Of a stretch of 64,000 nucleotides of DNA, positions 8,462-16,653 are shown piece after piece. Position 1 is the first letter of the stretch. Each line of letters starts with the position of its first letter. This DNA is from Ruminococcus sp. NK3A76 (GTDB taxonomy: Bacteria; Bacillota; Clostridia; Oscillospirales; Ruminococcaceae): contig NZ_JMMA01000002.1 in NCBI RefSeq assembly GCF_000686125.1, positions 3,286,001 through 3,350,000 on the forward strand, written 5' to 3'. The notes below the pieces were generated by a model. It had not been told where the DNA came from. It saw only the letters and a program-made list of their open reading frames with translations, and did not search any database. The position numbers and the translations under genes were made by a program.

Positions 8462-9310
8462 TTATCCTTTGGTAAGTGTGCAGACGACTATCTCCGACGG
8501 GTTGTTTATCCTGAATTTGCCAAGGCCGGAGGTGACTATCATCTTTGAATCGTCCCTGAAATATGTGCCCTTGGTGTATTTCGGGAAGAACCTTCTCTCG
8601 GGCGAGAGCACTCCGCCGAGCAGCGGTATCCTTACCAATCCGCCGTGACAGTGCCCCGAGAATACAAGGTCTGCGCCCCAGTCGGCATAGCCCTCAAAGT
8701 AGAGGGGGTTGTGCGCAAGCAGAATGTTGAATTCCTCCCTGTCGCACTCGCCTAACAGCTCATCAAGACATTCCTTTGTCACGGGTGTAAGGTTCCTGTA
8801 GCTGCGCCCCTGGTGATAGCTCCCTACAGGCGGCAGCAGGCCTGTTATCTTTATCCTGTCGCCGTTTCGGCAGATGTATTCGCTCATGTTTCTCAGTATC
8901 TTTACGCCCATGCGCTCTATCCTGTCGCAGATGTACTGCGCATTTAGCGGATTGTCCTGCTCGTGGTTGCCGAGTATGAAGTATACATCGCAGATGTTTG
9001 TCAGCTTTTCTATCAGAAACAGCTTCGCATCAAAGAAGCGCCTGTCTTCGCTGCGTGAGATAAGGTCTCCGGTAAAGAATATGATGTCCGGGCGGCAGGC
9101 CTCGCATGAGCTTATGAGGTTGCCGTTTAACTCCCCGAAGGTCTTTGAGTGCAGGTCGCTCAGATGCAGTACCCTTGCCCCTTCAAATCCCTCAGGCAGA
9201 CGCTCGTGTCTTACGGTTATGCGGTGAACATCGAGCTGCCTGTCGTGGATGTATATCCCTGCCGCCGTGAAGAAAGCAGCGGCCATGCCTATTTTTGCAA
9301 TGTTTTTCAA
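8462..9310 (-). CDS. Calcineurin-like metallophosphoesterase, membrane-anchored
   Basis: 282 residues with the metallophosphoesterase signature in order: LSDLHSKTFG (about 49), FFTGDLISR (about 78), LGNHEQDN (about 117), LLAHNPLYF and FSGHCHGG (about 220). The last third (SPERRFFPKYTKGTY) matches the YaeI/YkuE type, which in characterised members acts on lipid pyrophosphates such as UDP-diacylglucosamine. An N-terminal hydrophobic stretch (about 4-19) probably anchors it outside the membrane. The substrate here is not known. It starts 17 bases after the patatin-like gene stop, so the two probably share a transcript. Confidence 0.85.
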   Translation of the reverse strand: MKNIAKIGMAAAFFTAAGIYIHDRQLDVHRITVRHERLPEGFEGARVLHLSDLHSKTFGELNGNLISSCEACRPDIIFFTGDLISRSEDRRFFDAKLFLIEKLTNICDVYFILGNHEQDNPLNAQYICDRIERMGVKILRNMSEYICRNGDRIKITGLLPPVGSYHQGRSYRNLTPVTKECLDELLGECDREEFNILLAHNPLYFEGYADWGADLVFSGHCHGGLVRIPLLGGVLSPERRFFPKYTKGTYFRDDSKMIVTSGLGKFRINNPSEIVVCTLTKG

Positions 9311-9327
9311 TGCCGATTACTCCGTTT

Positions 9328-10176
9328 CTATTTTTCAAGATATCTGATAAGGTTTTTCATCTCGTGTTCGGCGTGGGCGTAGCCGTAATCGTAGAGCCGC
9401 CTGAGCTTTGCACGGTCGTTCTCTGTGCGGTTTACGCCGAAGGTGTGCTTGGGGGAGAAGACAAAGACCTTGCCCTCACGCCGCAGCTGTTCAAGCTCGG
9501 CTATGCATTCGTTGTAGCGCTGCGCCCTTGTGCGCATTGTCTCTATCAGCTCAGGGTATTTTCTGTAGCGCTTTTCTATGAGCTTTAACAGCGGCTCGTC
9601 CTTTTTGACATAGCCCCTCGGACGGGTGAGTATCACGATGTTCTTGTCGCAGCCTGACTCTATCATGTGCTTAAAGGGTATAGAATCCGCAAGGCCGCCG
9701 TCGAGATATTTCTTGCCGTTTATCTCTATCATCGGAAAAAGCATCGGCAAAGCGCAGCTTGCACGCAGCAGCATGAAATCCTCATCATCTCTCGGGCATT
9801 CAAGATACTCCGCCTGCCCTGTCCCGACATTTGTGACAACTGCCTCGACGCTGCCTTTAAACTCCGCAAAGGCTTTCATGTCAAACGGCAGCAGCTTGCA
9901 GGGAATGTCGTGGAATGCGTAATCCAAGTTGTAGTAGCTCATATTCGACGGGCGCAGAAGATGATGTGCGCCCATGTATTTTTTTGTAGGCATGAAGTCA
10001 ATTGCAAGCGAGAGATTGCGCCCCTTTTGTTTCGAGATGTATGACACCCCGAACGCTATGCCTGCCGATACGCCGATAAAGCGGTCGCACATTATGTCAC
10101 TTTCTAAGAATCTGTCAAGTATGCCGCAGGAATAAACCGTCCTGCTCGCACCGCCCTCGCAGGTAATACCAAGCAT
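9328..10176 (-). CDS. Patatin-like phospholipase
   Basis: 282 residues starting at the ATG at 10176, which has an AAAGGAG site seven bases upstream. A longer open frame continues upstream only because it translates the repeats there. The catalytic dyad is visible: the nucleophile Ser in GVSAG (about 43-47) and the Asp in DGGLADSIPF (about 155). A glycine-rich oxyanion region (CEGGASR) lies at the N terminus. It resembles bacterial YjjU/RssA-type esterases of unknown substrate. The metallophosphoesterase gene follows 17 bases downstream. Confidence 0.85.
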   Translation of the reverse strand: MLGITCEGGASRTVYSCGILDRFLESDIMCDRFIGVSAGIAFGVSYISKQKGRNLSLAIDFMPTKKYMGAHHLLRPSNMSYYNLDYAFHDIPCKLLPFDMKAFAEFKGSVEAVVTNVGTGQAEYLECPRDDEDFMLLRASCALPMLFPMIEINGKKYLDGGLADSIPFKHMIESGCDKNIVILTRPRGYVKKDEPLLKLIEKRYRKYPELIETMRTRAQRYNECIAELEQLRREGKVFVFSPKHTFGVNRTENDRAKLRRLYDYGYAHAEHEMKNLIRYLEK

Positions 10177-10256
10177 AATACTGTCTCCTTTATGATTTTT
10201 CTTTGCTATGAAAGTGTTTCTGAGATGAATCGGAATTTGCAGCGGCGCAGCCGCTG

Positions 10257-10320
10257 CAAATTCAGGTAACAGGTAACAGTTGAGGTGTCCGCCTTTGGCG
10301 GACGATATGTCCATTCGGAC
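10257..10320 (+). repeat. Modular intergenic repeat, plus orientation
   Basis: Two to three heptamers (GGTAACA) are followed by GAGGTGTCC, a GCCTTTGGC hairpin closing to GGAC, then GATATGTCCATTCGGAC. The part order is the same as at 42724-42798. Confidence 0.7.
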
Positions 10321-10368
10321 TCTCAACCTAAGTATTTTGCTCATAATAGGAAATATCGTCACCCAAAC

Positions 10369-10450
10369 AGCCCGAATGGGCATCTGTCGGCGCAAGCCGA
10401 CACATTACCTGTTACCTGTTACCCGTTACCTGTTACCTGTTACCTGTTAA
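10369..10450 (-). repeat. Modular intergenic repeat, minus orientation
   Basis: On the minus strand about six AACAGGT heptamers (one with a base change) are followed by GTGTCGGCTTGCGCCGAC, AGATGCCC, ATTC and GGGC. Together with 10257-10320 it forms a head-to-head pair filling the 10177-10471 gap. No gene is seen in this gap. Confidence 0.7.
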
Positions 10451-10471
10451 GATAAATTCCTATTTATCTCC

Positions 10472-11725
10472 TTAAATCTTCCCCTCGACTGCCGCCACTA
10501 AAAACAGGCTGCCGCAGATAAGCCCCTTGCTCTGGCTCTTTACTTCATCAAGCCCCTCGCTAAGCGACGATACCTTAGCTTGTGAGCCGAGAGAGACTAT
10601 AAGAGAAGCAAGCTCGCCCTTGTCAAGCGCTCTGTCGCAGTAGTCGTCAATGCAGAGAAATCGGTCTATGTAAGGCATCACATACCGCAGGTAATCTGCG
10701 ATGTTCTTGTCAGCTGACATACCTATAAGCGCTGTAAATCCGCCGCCCTCAGATGAAAGCACCTGCGCAAGCGCCTTGCCTGCGTCGGGGTTGTGGCCGC
10801 CGTCGAGGATAAGCAGCGGCTGCTTTGAGATGTACTGCGCCCTTCCGGGTATCGTGGCAGCAGCTATGCCGTCTTTTACAGCCTGCGCCCATATGTCGTA
10901 TTCTTTGTCAGCATAGTAGCTTGCGTATATCACCGAAAGGGCATTTCTTATCTGGTGTTCGCCGGCCATGGCAGGGGAGTATTCGCCCTCAAAGCATCTC
11001 AGGCCGTCAAAGTAAAAGCCGTTGTCAAGCCCCTCTCCGAGCCGCCTGATGCTGCTCATATCAGGTATGATAAGTTCTGAGCCCTTTTCGCTCGCTGCCT
11101 TTTCAAACACCCTCACCACACGCTCGTCGTTGCAGGGGCTTAAGATGCAGGGGCAGCCGGGCTTGATTATGCCGGCTTTCTGAAAAGCTATCTCCTCGAT
11201 CGTTTCGCCGAGCACCGCCGTGTGGTCGAAAGATACCGAGCCTATTACCGAGCAGACGTTTTTATCTATCACGTTCGTGCTGTCGAGCAGGCCGCCGAGC
11301 CCGGCTTCGAGAATGACTATGTCGCACTCCTGTTTTGCAAAATAGCAAAACGCCGCTGCCTGAGTTATCTCAAACTGCGAGAAGTCAGACATAAAGCCCG
11401 TGCTTTCTGCTGCTGCCTTTACTTTCGGCAAAAGTTTGGCCAGCTCCTCGTCGGAGATATTTGCGCCGTTTATCCTTATGCGGTCGTTGTATTCTCTTAT
11501 GTACGGCGAGGTGAAAAGCCCTGTCTTGTAGCCCGAGCGGATAAATACCTCGCTTAGCATCTCGCAGATAGAGCCCTTGCCGTTTGTGCCTGTGATGTGT
11601 ATAAAGTCAAGGCTTTTCTGTGGCTCGCCGAGGGCTTTCAAGAGCGCCGTTATCCGCCCAAGCCCCACCGCACGCTTGCCGAGCCGTGAAAATGTATCAA
11701 GAAACTGCTGCCATTCGCTGCACAT
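10472..11725 (-). CDS. folC: Dihydrofolate synthase / folylpolyglutamate synthase
   Basis: 417 residues from the ATG at 11725, which has a GAAAGGA ribosome site; the frame further upstream only reads repeats. Mur-ligase family features: the ATP-binding loop HITGTNGKGS (about 43-52), EAGLGGLLDSTN, and the Mg/substrate region DHTAVLGETIEEIAFQKAGI, all in the order of FolC. The C-terminal domain carries the expected DGGHNPDAGKAL motif. It adds glutamate to dihydropteroate and folates in the cytosol. The length matches the family. It stands alone between repeat blocks, with no other folate gene nearby. Confidence 0.93.
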   Translation of the reverse strand: MCSEWQQFLDTFSRLGKRAVGLGRITALLKALGEPQKSLDFIHITGTNGKGSICEMLSEVFIRSGYKTGLFTSPYIREYNDRIRINGANISDEELAKLLPKVKAAAESTGFMSDFSQFEITQAAAFCYFAKQECDIVILEAGLGGLLDSTNVIDKNVCSVIGSVSFDHTAVLGETIEEIAFQKAGIIKPGCPCILSPCNDERVVRVFEKAASEKGSELIIPDMSSIRRLGEGLDNGFYFDGLRCFEGEYSPAMAGEHQIRNALSVIYASYYADKEYDIWAQAVKDGIAAATIPGRAQYISKQPLLILDGGHNPDAGKALAQVLSSEGGGFTALIGMSADKNIADYLRYVMPYIDRFLCIDDYCDRALDKGELASLIVSLGSQAKVSSLSEGLDEVKSQSKGLICGSLFLVAAVEGKI

Positions 11726-11763
11726 AGTTTTTCCTTTCGTAAGCATGAGGGTATTAAATATCG

Positions 11764-11815
11764 TGCCCGAAGGGCACACCTCAATTTTGCATTCTGCATT
11801 CTGCATTATGCATTA
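11764..11815 (-). repeat. Modular intergenic repeat with AATGCAGA/AATGCATA array
   Basis: On the minus strand repeats of ATGCAGA/ATGCATA are followed by TTGAGGTGTGCCCTTCGGGC. The overall plan is the same as the GGTAACA versions, with a different heptamer. It lies upstream of folC. Confidence 0.6.
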
Positions 11816-11867
11816 AACAGTTTCCCCTCTCCCCGAAACGGGAAAAGGGGAAGAAATTATCAAGTAT

Positions 11868-12320
11868 TTAAGAAGCCTCGCTGCTCGTGTCGTCAGATGT
11901 GTTGACTATCGAAAGGCCAACGCCCTCAACAGCAGCCTTTGCATCAGCCATAGCATTCTCAACTGCGCCGTCGTCCTTGAGCTCTATAACTGTCTTGTCC
12001 TTGTCGAGCTCCGAGAGCTTGGTCTTGAGGTCGTCAAGAGTCAGCTCTGCGCCGTCATAAACGTATGTCGAGCCCTTGACTGTAACTGTGACTGTTGTCT
12101 TTGTGGTCTCTGTGTTGCTGTCGGAAGTCGATGCCGCAACGCTGTCGCTGCCGCTTGACGAGCCGCCGCTGCCCTTGCCGAAGCCGAAGCCCAGGCCTAA
12201 GTAATTCATCAGCCATAAAAGTGCCAGTATCAGAAGTAAAAGTATCAGGAACAGTATCGGCCCCTTGCCCTTTTTCTTCTTGTCCTTTTTGCGGTCTCTT
12301 TCATCGTATTGCTTTGCCAT
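11868..12320 (-). CDS. Membrane-anchored protein with ExbD-like C-terminal domain
   Basis: 150 residues. A Lys-rich cytosolic N terminus (2-20) precedes one membrane helix (about 22-45), a Gly/Ser/Thr-rich linker (about 46-80) and a C-terminal domain (82-140). That domain's pattern (VTVKGSTYVYDGAELTLDDL, then VIELKDD, then a helix) resembles the extracytoplasmic domain of ExbD/TolR. The membrane helix lacks the Asp that ExbD uses for proton flow. It is the last gene of the ExbB/ExbD-like operon, 21 bases after the ExbD-like gene. The role is inferred: a non-conducting partner or sensor of the channel. Confidence 0.55.
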   Translation of the reverse strand: MAKQYDERDRKKDKKKKGKGPILFLILLLLILALLWLMNYLGLGFGFGKGSGGSSSGSDSVAASTSDSNTETTKTTVTVTVKGSTYVYDGAELTLDDLKTKLSELDKDKTVIELKDDGAVENAMADAKAAVEGVGLSIVNTSDDTSSEAS

Positions 12321-12341
12321 TGTTTTTCACCCTCCTGATAA

Positions 12342-12857
12342 TTATTTTATTGACGTATCAATATATCCTATGTATATATTGTCATTTTCCTTTGACAGCT
12401 TGTCAAGCGCTGCCCTTATGCTCTGCATATCACGGAAAAGCACCTTGTTGCCGTCGTAGATAACAGCCGCCAGCACCGCCGAGCCCTCGGGTATCTTGAT
12501 GTTGGTGACAGCACGCTCTATCTCCTCGGTCTGCTCAAAGCCCAGTCTGTCAAGCTCCTCGCCTGCGAATGAGAGCACAAGCACATCTGATGTCTCGTCA
12601 AAGCTGATCTTAAGCTCGTAGAGCTCGCCGCCCTCAAAGCCTGTCAGCGCATCTGCAAGCATCTTTTCCTTTTTCTTTTCCGTTTCAAGCTCCTGCTTCA
12701 TCTGCTCGGTCTGAGCCTGTGCCTGAGCTATCTCCTCGTCGGCCTTTTCACGGTAGTTCTCGCTCTGCTGGCTCGACTGCATCATCACGAAGAAAAGCAT
12801 TATCAGTATGACATCAAGCAGCGAGGTGAGCTCGATGATTATGCCCTTCTGCTTCAT
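12342..12857 (-). CDS. ExbD/TolR-like protein
   Basis: 171 residues. The N-terminal membrane helix IIELTSLLDVILIMLFFVMM has the single intramembrane Asp (about residue 15) typical of ExbD, TolR and MotB proton-conducting helices. It is followed by a Gln/Glu/Lys-rich coiled coil (about 28-68) and a small globular domain (about 75-165) that would lie outside the membrane. It overlaps the upstream ExbB-like stop by 4 bases. Known ExbB-ExbD complexes use proton flow to drive work across a cell envelope. No TonB or outer-membrane receptor is expected in this organism, so the driven partner is unknown. Confidence 0.7.
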   Translation of the reverse strand: MKQKGIIIELTSLLDVILIMLFFVMMQSSQQSENYREKADEEIAQAQAQTEQMKQELETEKKKEKMLADALTGFEGGELYELKISFDETSDVLVLSFAGEELDRLGFEQTEEIERAVTNIKIPEGSAVLAAVIYDGNKVLFRDMQSIRAALDKLSKENDNIYIGYIDTSIK

Positions 12858-13372
12858 GATACCGCTTCCTCGTCCCTTTTGGCCTTCCTGCCCTCCCAGT
12901 TGCGCTGGAGAAAGAGCGCCACGGTCTTTTCGTTATCCTCTATCTTGGCCGAGATAACGCCGTCAAGGAATTTGAATATGATAGCGAACACCAGCCCCCA
13001 GAAGGTGGAGGTGAGTGCTGCGTAGAAGTTGTTCTGTGCGTTTGACATATCGTCCATAACAGACAAAAGCGACGCCACAGTGCCTAAGATACCGAGCAGA
13101 GGGAAAATACCCGTGAGGTTTACAAACACGCTGTAGAGCTTGCCGCAGCGTGTGCGCATCTCGGTGAGCTCAGTCTCGGTGAGCCTGTTTACAGCTGCCT
13201 CGGCCTGCGCCTTTGAGTCGTCATTGTCGGGTACAAAAACGGTAAGATGCATTTTCCTGTAAAGCTCGTTTGCAGCAGCGAATGCAAAGTAGTAAACGAC
13301 TGCGTTCACGATGCCTGCAAGGAATATCACAGCATCAAACCCTGCTATATTTGAAAAAATGACACTAAACAT
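12854..13372 (-). CDS. MotA/TolQ/ExbB proton-channel family protein
   Basis: 172 residues with three predicted membrane helices: about 10-34, and a pair at about 100-125 and 135-158. The pair carries the family pattern GIFPLLGILGTVASLL...FYAALTSTFWGLVFAI, with the conserved Gly/Ala/Thr positions lining the channel. It is the first gene of a three-gene operon with an AAGGTGA ribosome site and its own promoter at 13414-13442. It is shorter than ExbB and has no long cytoplasmic tail, so it is not a ZorA-type defence motor. Confidence 0.75.
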   Translation of the reverse strand: MFSVIFSNIAGFDAVIFLAGIVNAVVYYFAFAAANELYRKMHLTVFVPDNDDSKAQAEAAVNRLTETELTEMRTRCGKLYSVFVNLTGIFPLLGILGTVASLLSVMDDMSNAQNNFYAALTSTFWGLVFAIIFKFLDGVISAKIEDNEKTVALFLQRNWEGRKAKRDEEAVS

Positions 13373-13413
13373 CTTTTATCACCTTCAGTCGGAATGATAA
13401 TTCTCACATATCA

Positions 13414-13442
13414 ATAATAACACATATTTCAGAAAAATGCAA
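13414..13442 (-). promoter_or_regulatory. Promoter of the ExbB/ExbD-like operon
   Basis: TTGCAT (13437-13442) and TATTAT (13414-13419) on the minus strand with a 17-base spacer, about 40 bases upstream of the first start codon. Confidence 0.6.
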
Positions 13443-13455
13443 TAGTAAAATAAAG

Positions 13456-13484
13456 AAAAAGCCCTGCACAGTGCAAGGCTTTTT
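13456..13484 (-). terminator. Terminator of the dockerin operon
   Basis: AAAAAGCC..TGCA/TGCA..GGCTTTTT stem with A and T runs on either side, placed just beyond the stop of the last dockerin gene (13495). Confidence 0.8.
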
Positions 13485-13494
13485 GAGCTTTTGG

Positions 13495-14706
13495 TTATCT
13501 GAGCGTTACCTTCCAGCCGGCAAGATACTGCTTTAACAGCAGACCGTCCTTAAGGTCTGCCTTGCCGTCGTTGTTTACGTCGGCATTGCTCTCGTTTATT
13601 GCGACCTTCCAGCCGGCAAGATGCTGACTTATGAGCAGGCCGTCTTTGAGGTCTGTATTCCCGTCACCGTTCAGATCACCCGGTATACGGCCGGGCAGCT
13701 GGTCGAAGTAGAATCTTACATACAGCTTCTGCATTCCCGAGGAATTCGTTACTGTGGCAGACACGCCGTTTACTGTTGCCGAGCCTTCCTTGCCCTCTGC
13801 CGTGCTGTCAAAGAATGTGTTCTCATCAAGAGTCATCTCAATGGACGCTGCGTATTTTCCGCCCGGCAGGAACTTATCGCCCTTGAAGGAAGTCACGCTG
13901 CCGCCTTTGTCCTGGTAGGTACACCACCTTACAGAACTGCTTGCCAGGCCGCCGCAGTTGAGCTTTATGCTTGCCGCAGTCGCAGGTGCTGCCCCGACAG
14001 TAGGTGCAGTAACGGTTATATCCGCCCTGTCCGGGAATGAGGAGGTGGTGTTTACATAATGCAGCACGACCGACCTTGATGATGCAAGTTCTGTGTATGT
14101 GCCGCCCGTGCTTAAGCCAAGGGCAGTCACGGATATGGTGTAATCGCCTGAGCGCATACCTTTCATGTGGTCGCTCAGCTCCTCGTAAAATGAAAATGCG
14201 CCGTCTGTTTCTATCAGATCATTTACAGTGAAGCTTGTGTGGGCGGAAGCCCCTATGTCGATGTTTATGCGGTATGCTTTAGCGCCTTCGTAGCCGTTCC
14301 AGTGAAGCGTGGTGCTGCGGAGTATCCTTACACCTGTCACCCTTTTGAGGGTAAAGGTCTTTGTCTGCGTGCCTGTGAGGGCTTTTCTGTTATTGTCGTA
14401 GGCTGTGAGCTTTGCTGTGTATTCTTTTCCGCCTGTCGCATAGTCTGAAAGATCAAAGCTCTGCTTGCTGCTGCCGGTGTCGGGTATGTCTTCTATGTAG
14501 ACATCGTGCATATTGTTTTCTTCACGCAGGATAAAGCGGTAATACGCAGCACCTTCCACCCTGTCAAATGAGAGCACGCCGTCATAGCTTACCGTTAAGT
14601 TCTTTATCTCATCAAGTGCCTTTGCCTTAAGCACGCCCTCCGGCAAAAACGCCCCGAGGGCTATCACCAGCACGAGTGCTGTGAGCAGCGATAAAGCCTT
14701 TTTCAT
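13495..14706 (-). CDS. Secreted dockerin protein, fibronectin-like middle
   Basis: 403 residues. A signal peptide (1-30) contains LALGAFLPEGVL-like residues shared with two other dockerin proteins in the window. The middle (about 35-335) is beta-rich with FN3-like stretches (SFDRVEGAAYYRFIL; LHWNGYEGAKAYRINI) and no visible catalytic motif. The C-terminal dockerin (about 341-403) has two calcium-loop segments, DLNGDGNTDLKDG and DVNNDGKADLKDG, each followed by a helix with the L-A-G-W-K motif. Dockerins attach proteins to cohesins of a cellulosome scaffold. No cohesin is seen in the window. It is the last gene of a minus-strand run; the gap to the upstream gene is 21 bases. Confidence 0.85.
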   Translation of the reverse strand: MKKALSLLTALVLVIALGAFLPEGVLKAKALDEIKNLTVSYDGVLSFDRVEGAAYYRFILREENNMHDVYIEDIPDTGSSKQSFDLSDYATGGKEYTAKLTAYDNNRKALTGTQTKTFTLKRVTGVRILRSTTLHWNGYEGAKAYRINIDIGASAHTSFTVNDLIETDGAFSFYEELSDHMKGMRSGDYTISVTALGLSTGGTYTELASSRSVVLHYVNTTSSFPDRADITVTAPTVGAAPATAASIKLNCGGLASSSVRWCTYQDKGGSVTSFKGDKFLPGGKYAASIEMTLDENTFFDSTAEGKEGSATVNGVSATVTNSSGMQKLYVRFYFDQLPGRIPGDLNGDGNTDLKDGLLISQHLAGWKVAINESNADVNNDGKADLKDGLLLKQYLAGWKVTLR

Positions 14707-14727
14707 ATCGTCTTTCCCCTTGTATCT

Positions 14728-16620
14728 TTATTTGAGCACTACCTTCCACCTTGCAAGATACTGCATAAGAAGCATTGCATCTTTGAGGTCTGCCTTTTTG
14801 TCGCCGTTTACGTCTGAATTCTCAGCTATTATCTTTACGTTCCAGTTTGCAAGATACTGCTTGAACATCAGCCCGTCCTTAAGGTCTACCCTGCCGTCGC
14901 CGTTCACATCGCCTGCCAAGCGAAGGTCAAAGGACACGCCGTTGACCTCAGCGAGGTTTCTGAGCATCTGGTAAAGCTCGGTGTTCGTTGCCTTGCCGAG
15001 GGGGTCTATCATCTGTTCTTCCCTGGGGGCTCCGGGCTCGCCTTTGCCCTCCATGATGTCGTATGTGGCCGACCAGCATATAGCCTCCCAGTGGTCAAAG
15101 TCTATGTCGTAGTAGTCAAGGTAATCATCGCTCCTGCCGAAGTCGATAGACCTCTTGTAGCCCATGTACTCGGAAAACCTCATCAGCATGAGCGCTGCGT
15201 CCTGCCTTGAAAGCCATTTGCCTGCGCCGAAGGTGTCTGCCGACTTGTAGGGGTAGCCTACACAGATGTTGTGTGCCTCTCCCCACAGCAGCGCTGCCTC
15301 ATACGAAGCGCCTGCCTTTACGTCTGTGAACCTTGTCTTCAGGCCCTTGACACTCGGGCTGCCTGCCAGCTTGTAGAGCCGCTGAACGAATTCCTCTCTT
15401 TTCACAAGCTCCCTTGTGTCAGAGGGCTCCTTCTCCTCAGGGTAGGCGGGCACAGGCTTTGTGGCGGTCGTGCTCAGCTTTACCTTGTCGTCAAAGCACA
15501 GGAAGAATATGCTGTCGCCCTGCGTCGAGTCGTCCTCGCCGTAGTCTATCGTCCACGAGTGACCGTCGCAAACGTCGCCCTCGTATACCTTGACACCCTC
15601 CTTGTAGGTCTTTACAAGATATGGGCAGTCGCCTATGTTAAGTGTTGTGAATGGGTTTGTGAATGCCTGTAAAAAGCGCAGATTGGGGTTGTTTGATACA
15701 TCGAGCTTGCCAAGGCCGTTGCAGGCGCAGTCAAGATACACCAGCTTCGGGTTGTTTGAAAGGTCAAGCGTCTTTATCTGATTGTAGCCGCAGCTTAATT
15801 TGTTGAGCTCCGGGTTGTGGCTTACATCAAGGCTCTTGACACCGTTGTATGCGCAGTTGTAATACTGCAAGCCTGTGTTCTTGCTTATGTCTATCTCGCC
15901 GAGCTCTGTGTTGCCCCATATGTCAAGGCGCTTTAGCTTTGTAAGCCCTGTCACGTCGAGCTTTGTGAAGTGGTTGTACATAGCATCAATGTGCGTGAGC
16001 TTTTTGTTGTGTGTGAAATCGAGCTTGTCGAGCTCGCAGCTTGCGCATATCAGATGTTCAAGGTCTTTGAAAGGTGAAAGGTCGAGCTTTTTTAAAGGGT
16101 TGTCGCTGACTTCAAGGTATGACATTTTGGTGTTTTGTGCTATGTTCAGCGTGCTTATGTTGCAGTCAAAGCAGTAAAGCCATAAAAGCTCCTTGTTCTT
16201 TGAGAAGTCAAGGCTTGTGAACTTGTTGCCCGAGCACCATACGCCACGCAGCTCGGTGTTCTTGCTTACATCGAGCGTCGTCAGCTCGTTGTCGGTGCAG
16301 TATAGCCCCTGCAGCTCAGTGAACACCTCTATGCCCTTCAGCGACTTGATGTCCATGCCGTCGCAGTATATGTTGCGTGCAAGAGTTATCTCCTCATCGT
16401 CAAGATAAGTGTCGCCGTTGCGGTCGTAGTCTCTGGTGGATATCAGCTCCATGAATGTTTTATCGGGGAAAGTCTTGCTGTCGATCTTTATGCGTGCTGC
16501 GGCTTTGGCTGTGAATGTGTCAGCCACACCGTCAAGCGGCACAGAGCTGCTGCCAAGCGCCATGAGCATCGCCATGCCGCCGGCGATCACCTTTGAGATC
16601 CTGCTGCCTGCTTTTCTCAC
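14728..16620 (-). CDS. Secreted leucine-rich-repeat protein with SLH-like region and dockerin
   Basis: 630 residues. An Ala/Met-rich signal segment (1-43) is followed by about eleven leucine-rich repeats of the LTTLDVSKNTEL type (about 85-330). After a beta region comes a segment (about 395-560) with RFTDV...AALLWGEAHNICVGYP and FGAGKWLSRQDAALML that resembles S-layer-homology repeats. A dockerin is at the end (about 567-630, DVNGDGRVDLKDG and DVNGDKKADLKDA). Such repeats usually bind proteins or wall polymers; no enzyme domain is visible. A protein with both a wall-binding-like region and a dockerin could tether something to the surface, which is an inference. The gap to the next gene is 21 bases. 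Confidence 0.85.
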   Translation of the reverse strand: MRKAGSRISKVIAGGMAMLMALGSSSVPLDGVADTFTAKAAARIKIDSKTFPDKTFMELISTRDYDRNGDTYLDDEEITLARNIYCDGMDIKSLKGIEVFTELQGLYCTDNELTTLDVSKNTELRGVWCSGNKFTSLDFSKNKELLWLYCFDCNISTLNIAQNTKMSYLEVSDNPLKKLDLSPFKDLEHLICASCELDKLDFTHNKKLTHIDAMYNHFTKLDVTGLTKLKRLDIWGNTELGEIDISKNTGLQYYNCAYNGVKSLDVSHNPELNKLSCGYNQIKTLDLSNNPKLVYLDCACNGLGKLDVSNNPNLRFLQAFTNPFTTLNIGDCPYLVKTYKEGVKVYEGDVCDGHSWTIDYGEDDSTQGDSIFFLCFDDKVKLSTTATKPVPAYPEEKEPSDTRELVKREEFVQRLYKLAGSPSVKGLKTRFTDVKAGASYEAALLWGEAHNICVGYPYKSADTFGAGKWLSRQDAALMLMRFSEYMGYKRSIDFGRSDDYLDYYDIDFDHWEAICWSATYDIMEGKGEPGAPREEQMIDPLGKATNTELYQMLRNLAEVNGVSFDLRLAGDVNGDGRVDLKDGLMFKQYLANWNVKIIAENSDVNGDKKADLKDAMLLMQYLARWKVVLK

Positions 16621-16653
16621 TTTTCATACTCCCTTTCGGTTTTCTTTTGTCTG

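Noticed and set aside
10177-10395. N-terminal extension of the patatin-like protein
   Set aside because: The added residues translate intergenic repeats, while the ATG at 10176 has a good ribosome site and family-like start.
10369-10450. Heptamer arrays considered as a CRISPR array
   Set aside because: Units are 7 bases with no spacers and there are no cas genes in the window.
11868-13372. ExbB/ExbD-like operon considered as a Zorya-type defence system
   Set aside because: The channel protein lacks a long cytoplasmic tail, there is no peptidoglycan-binding domain, and no helicase or nuclease partner is adjacent.
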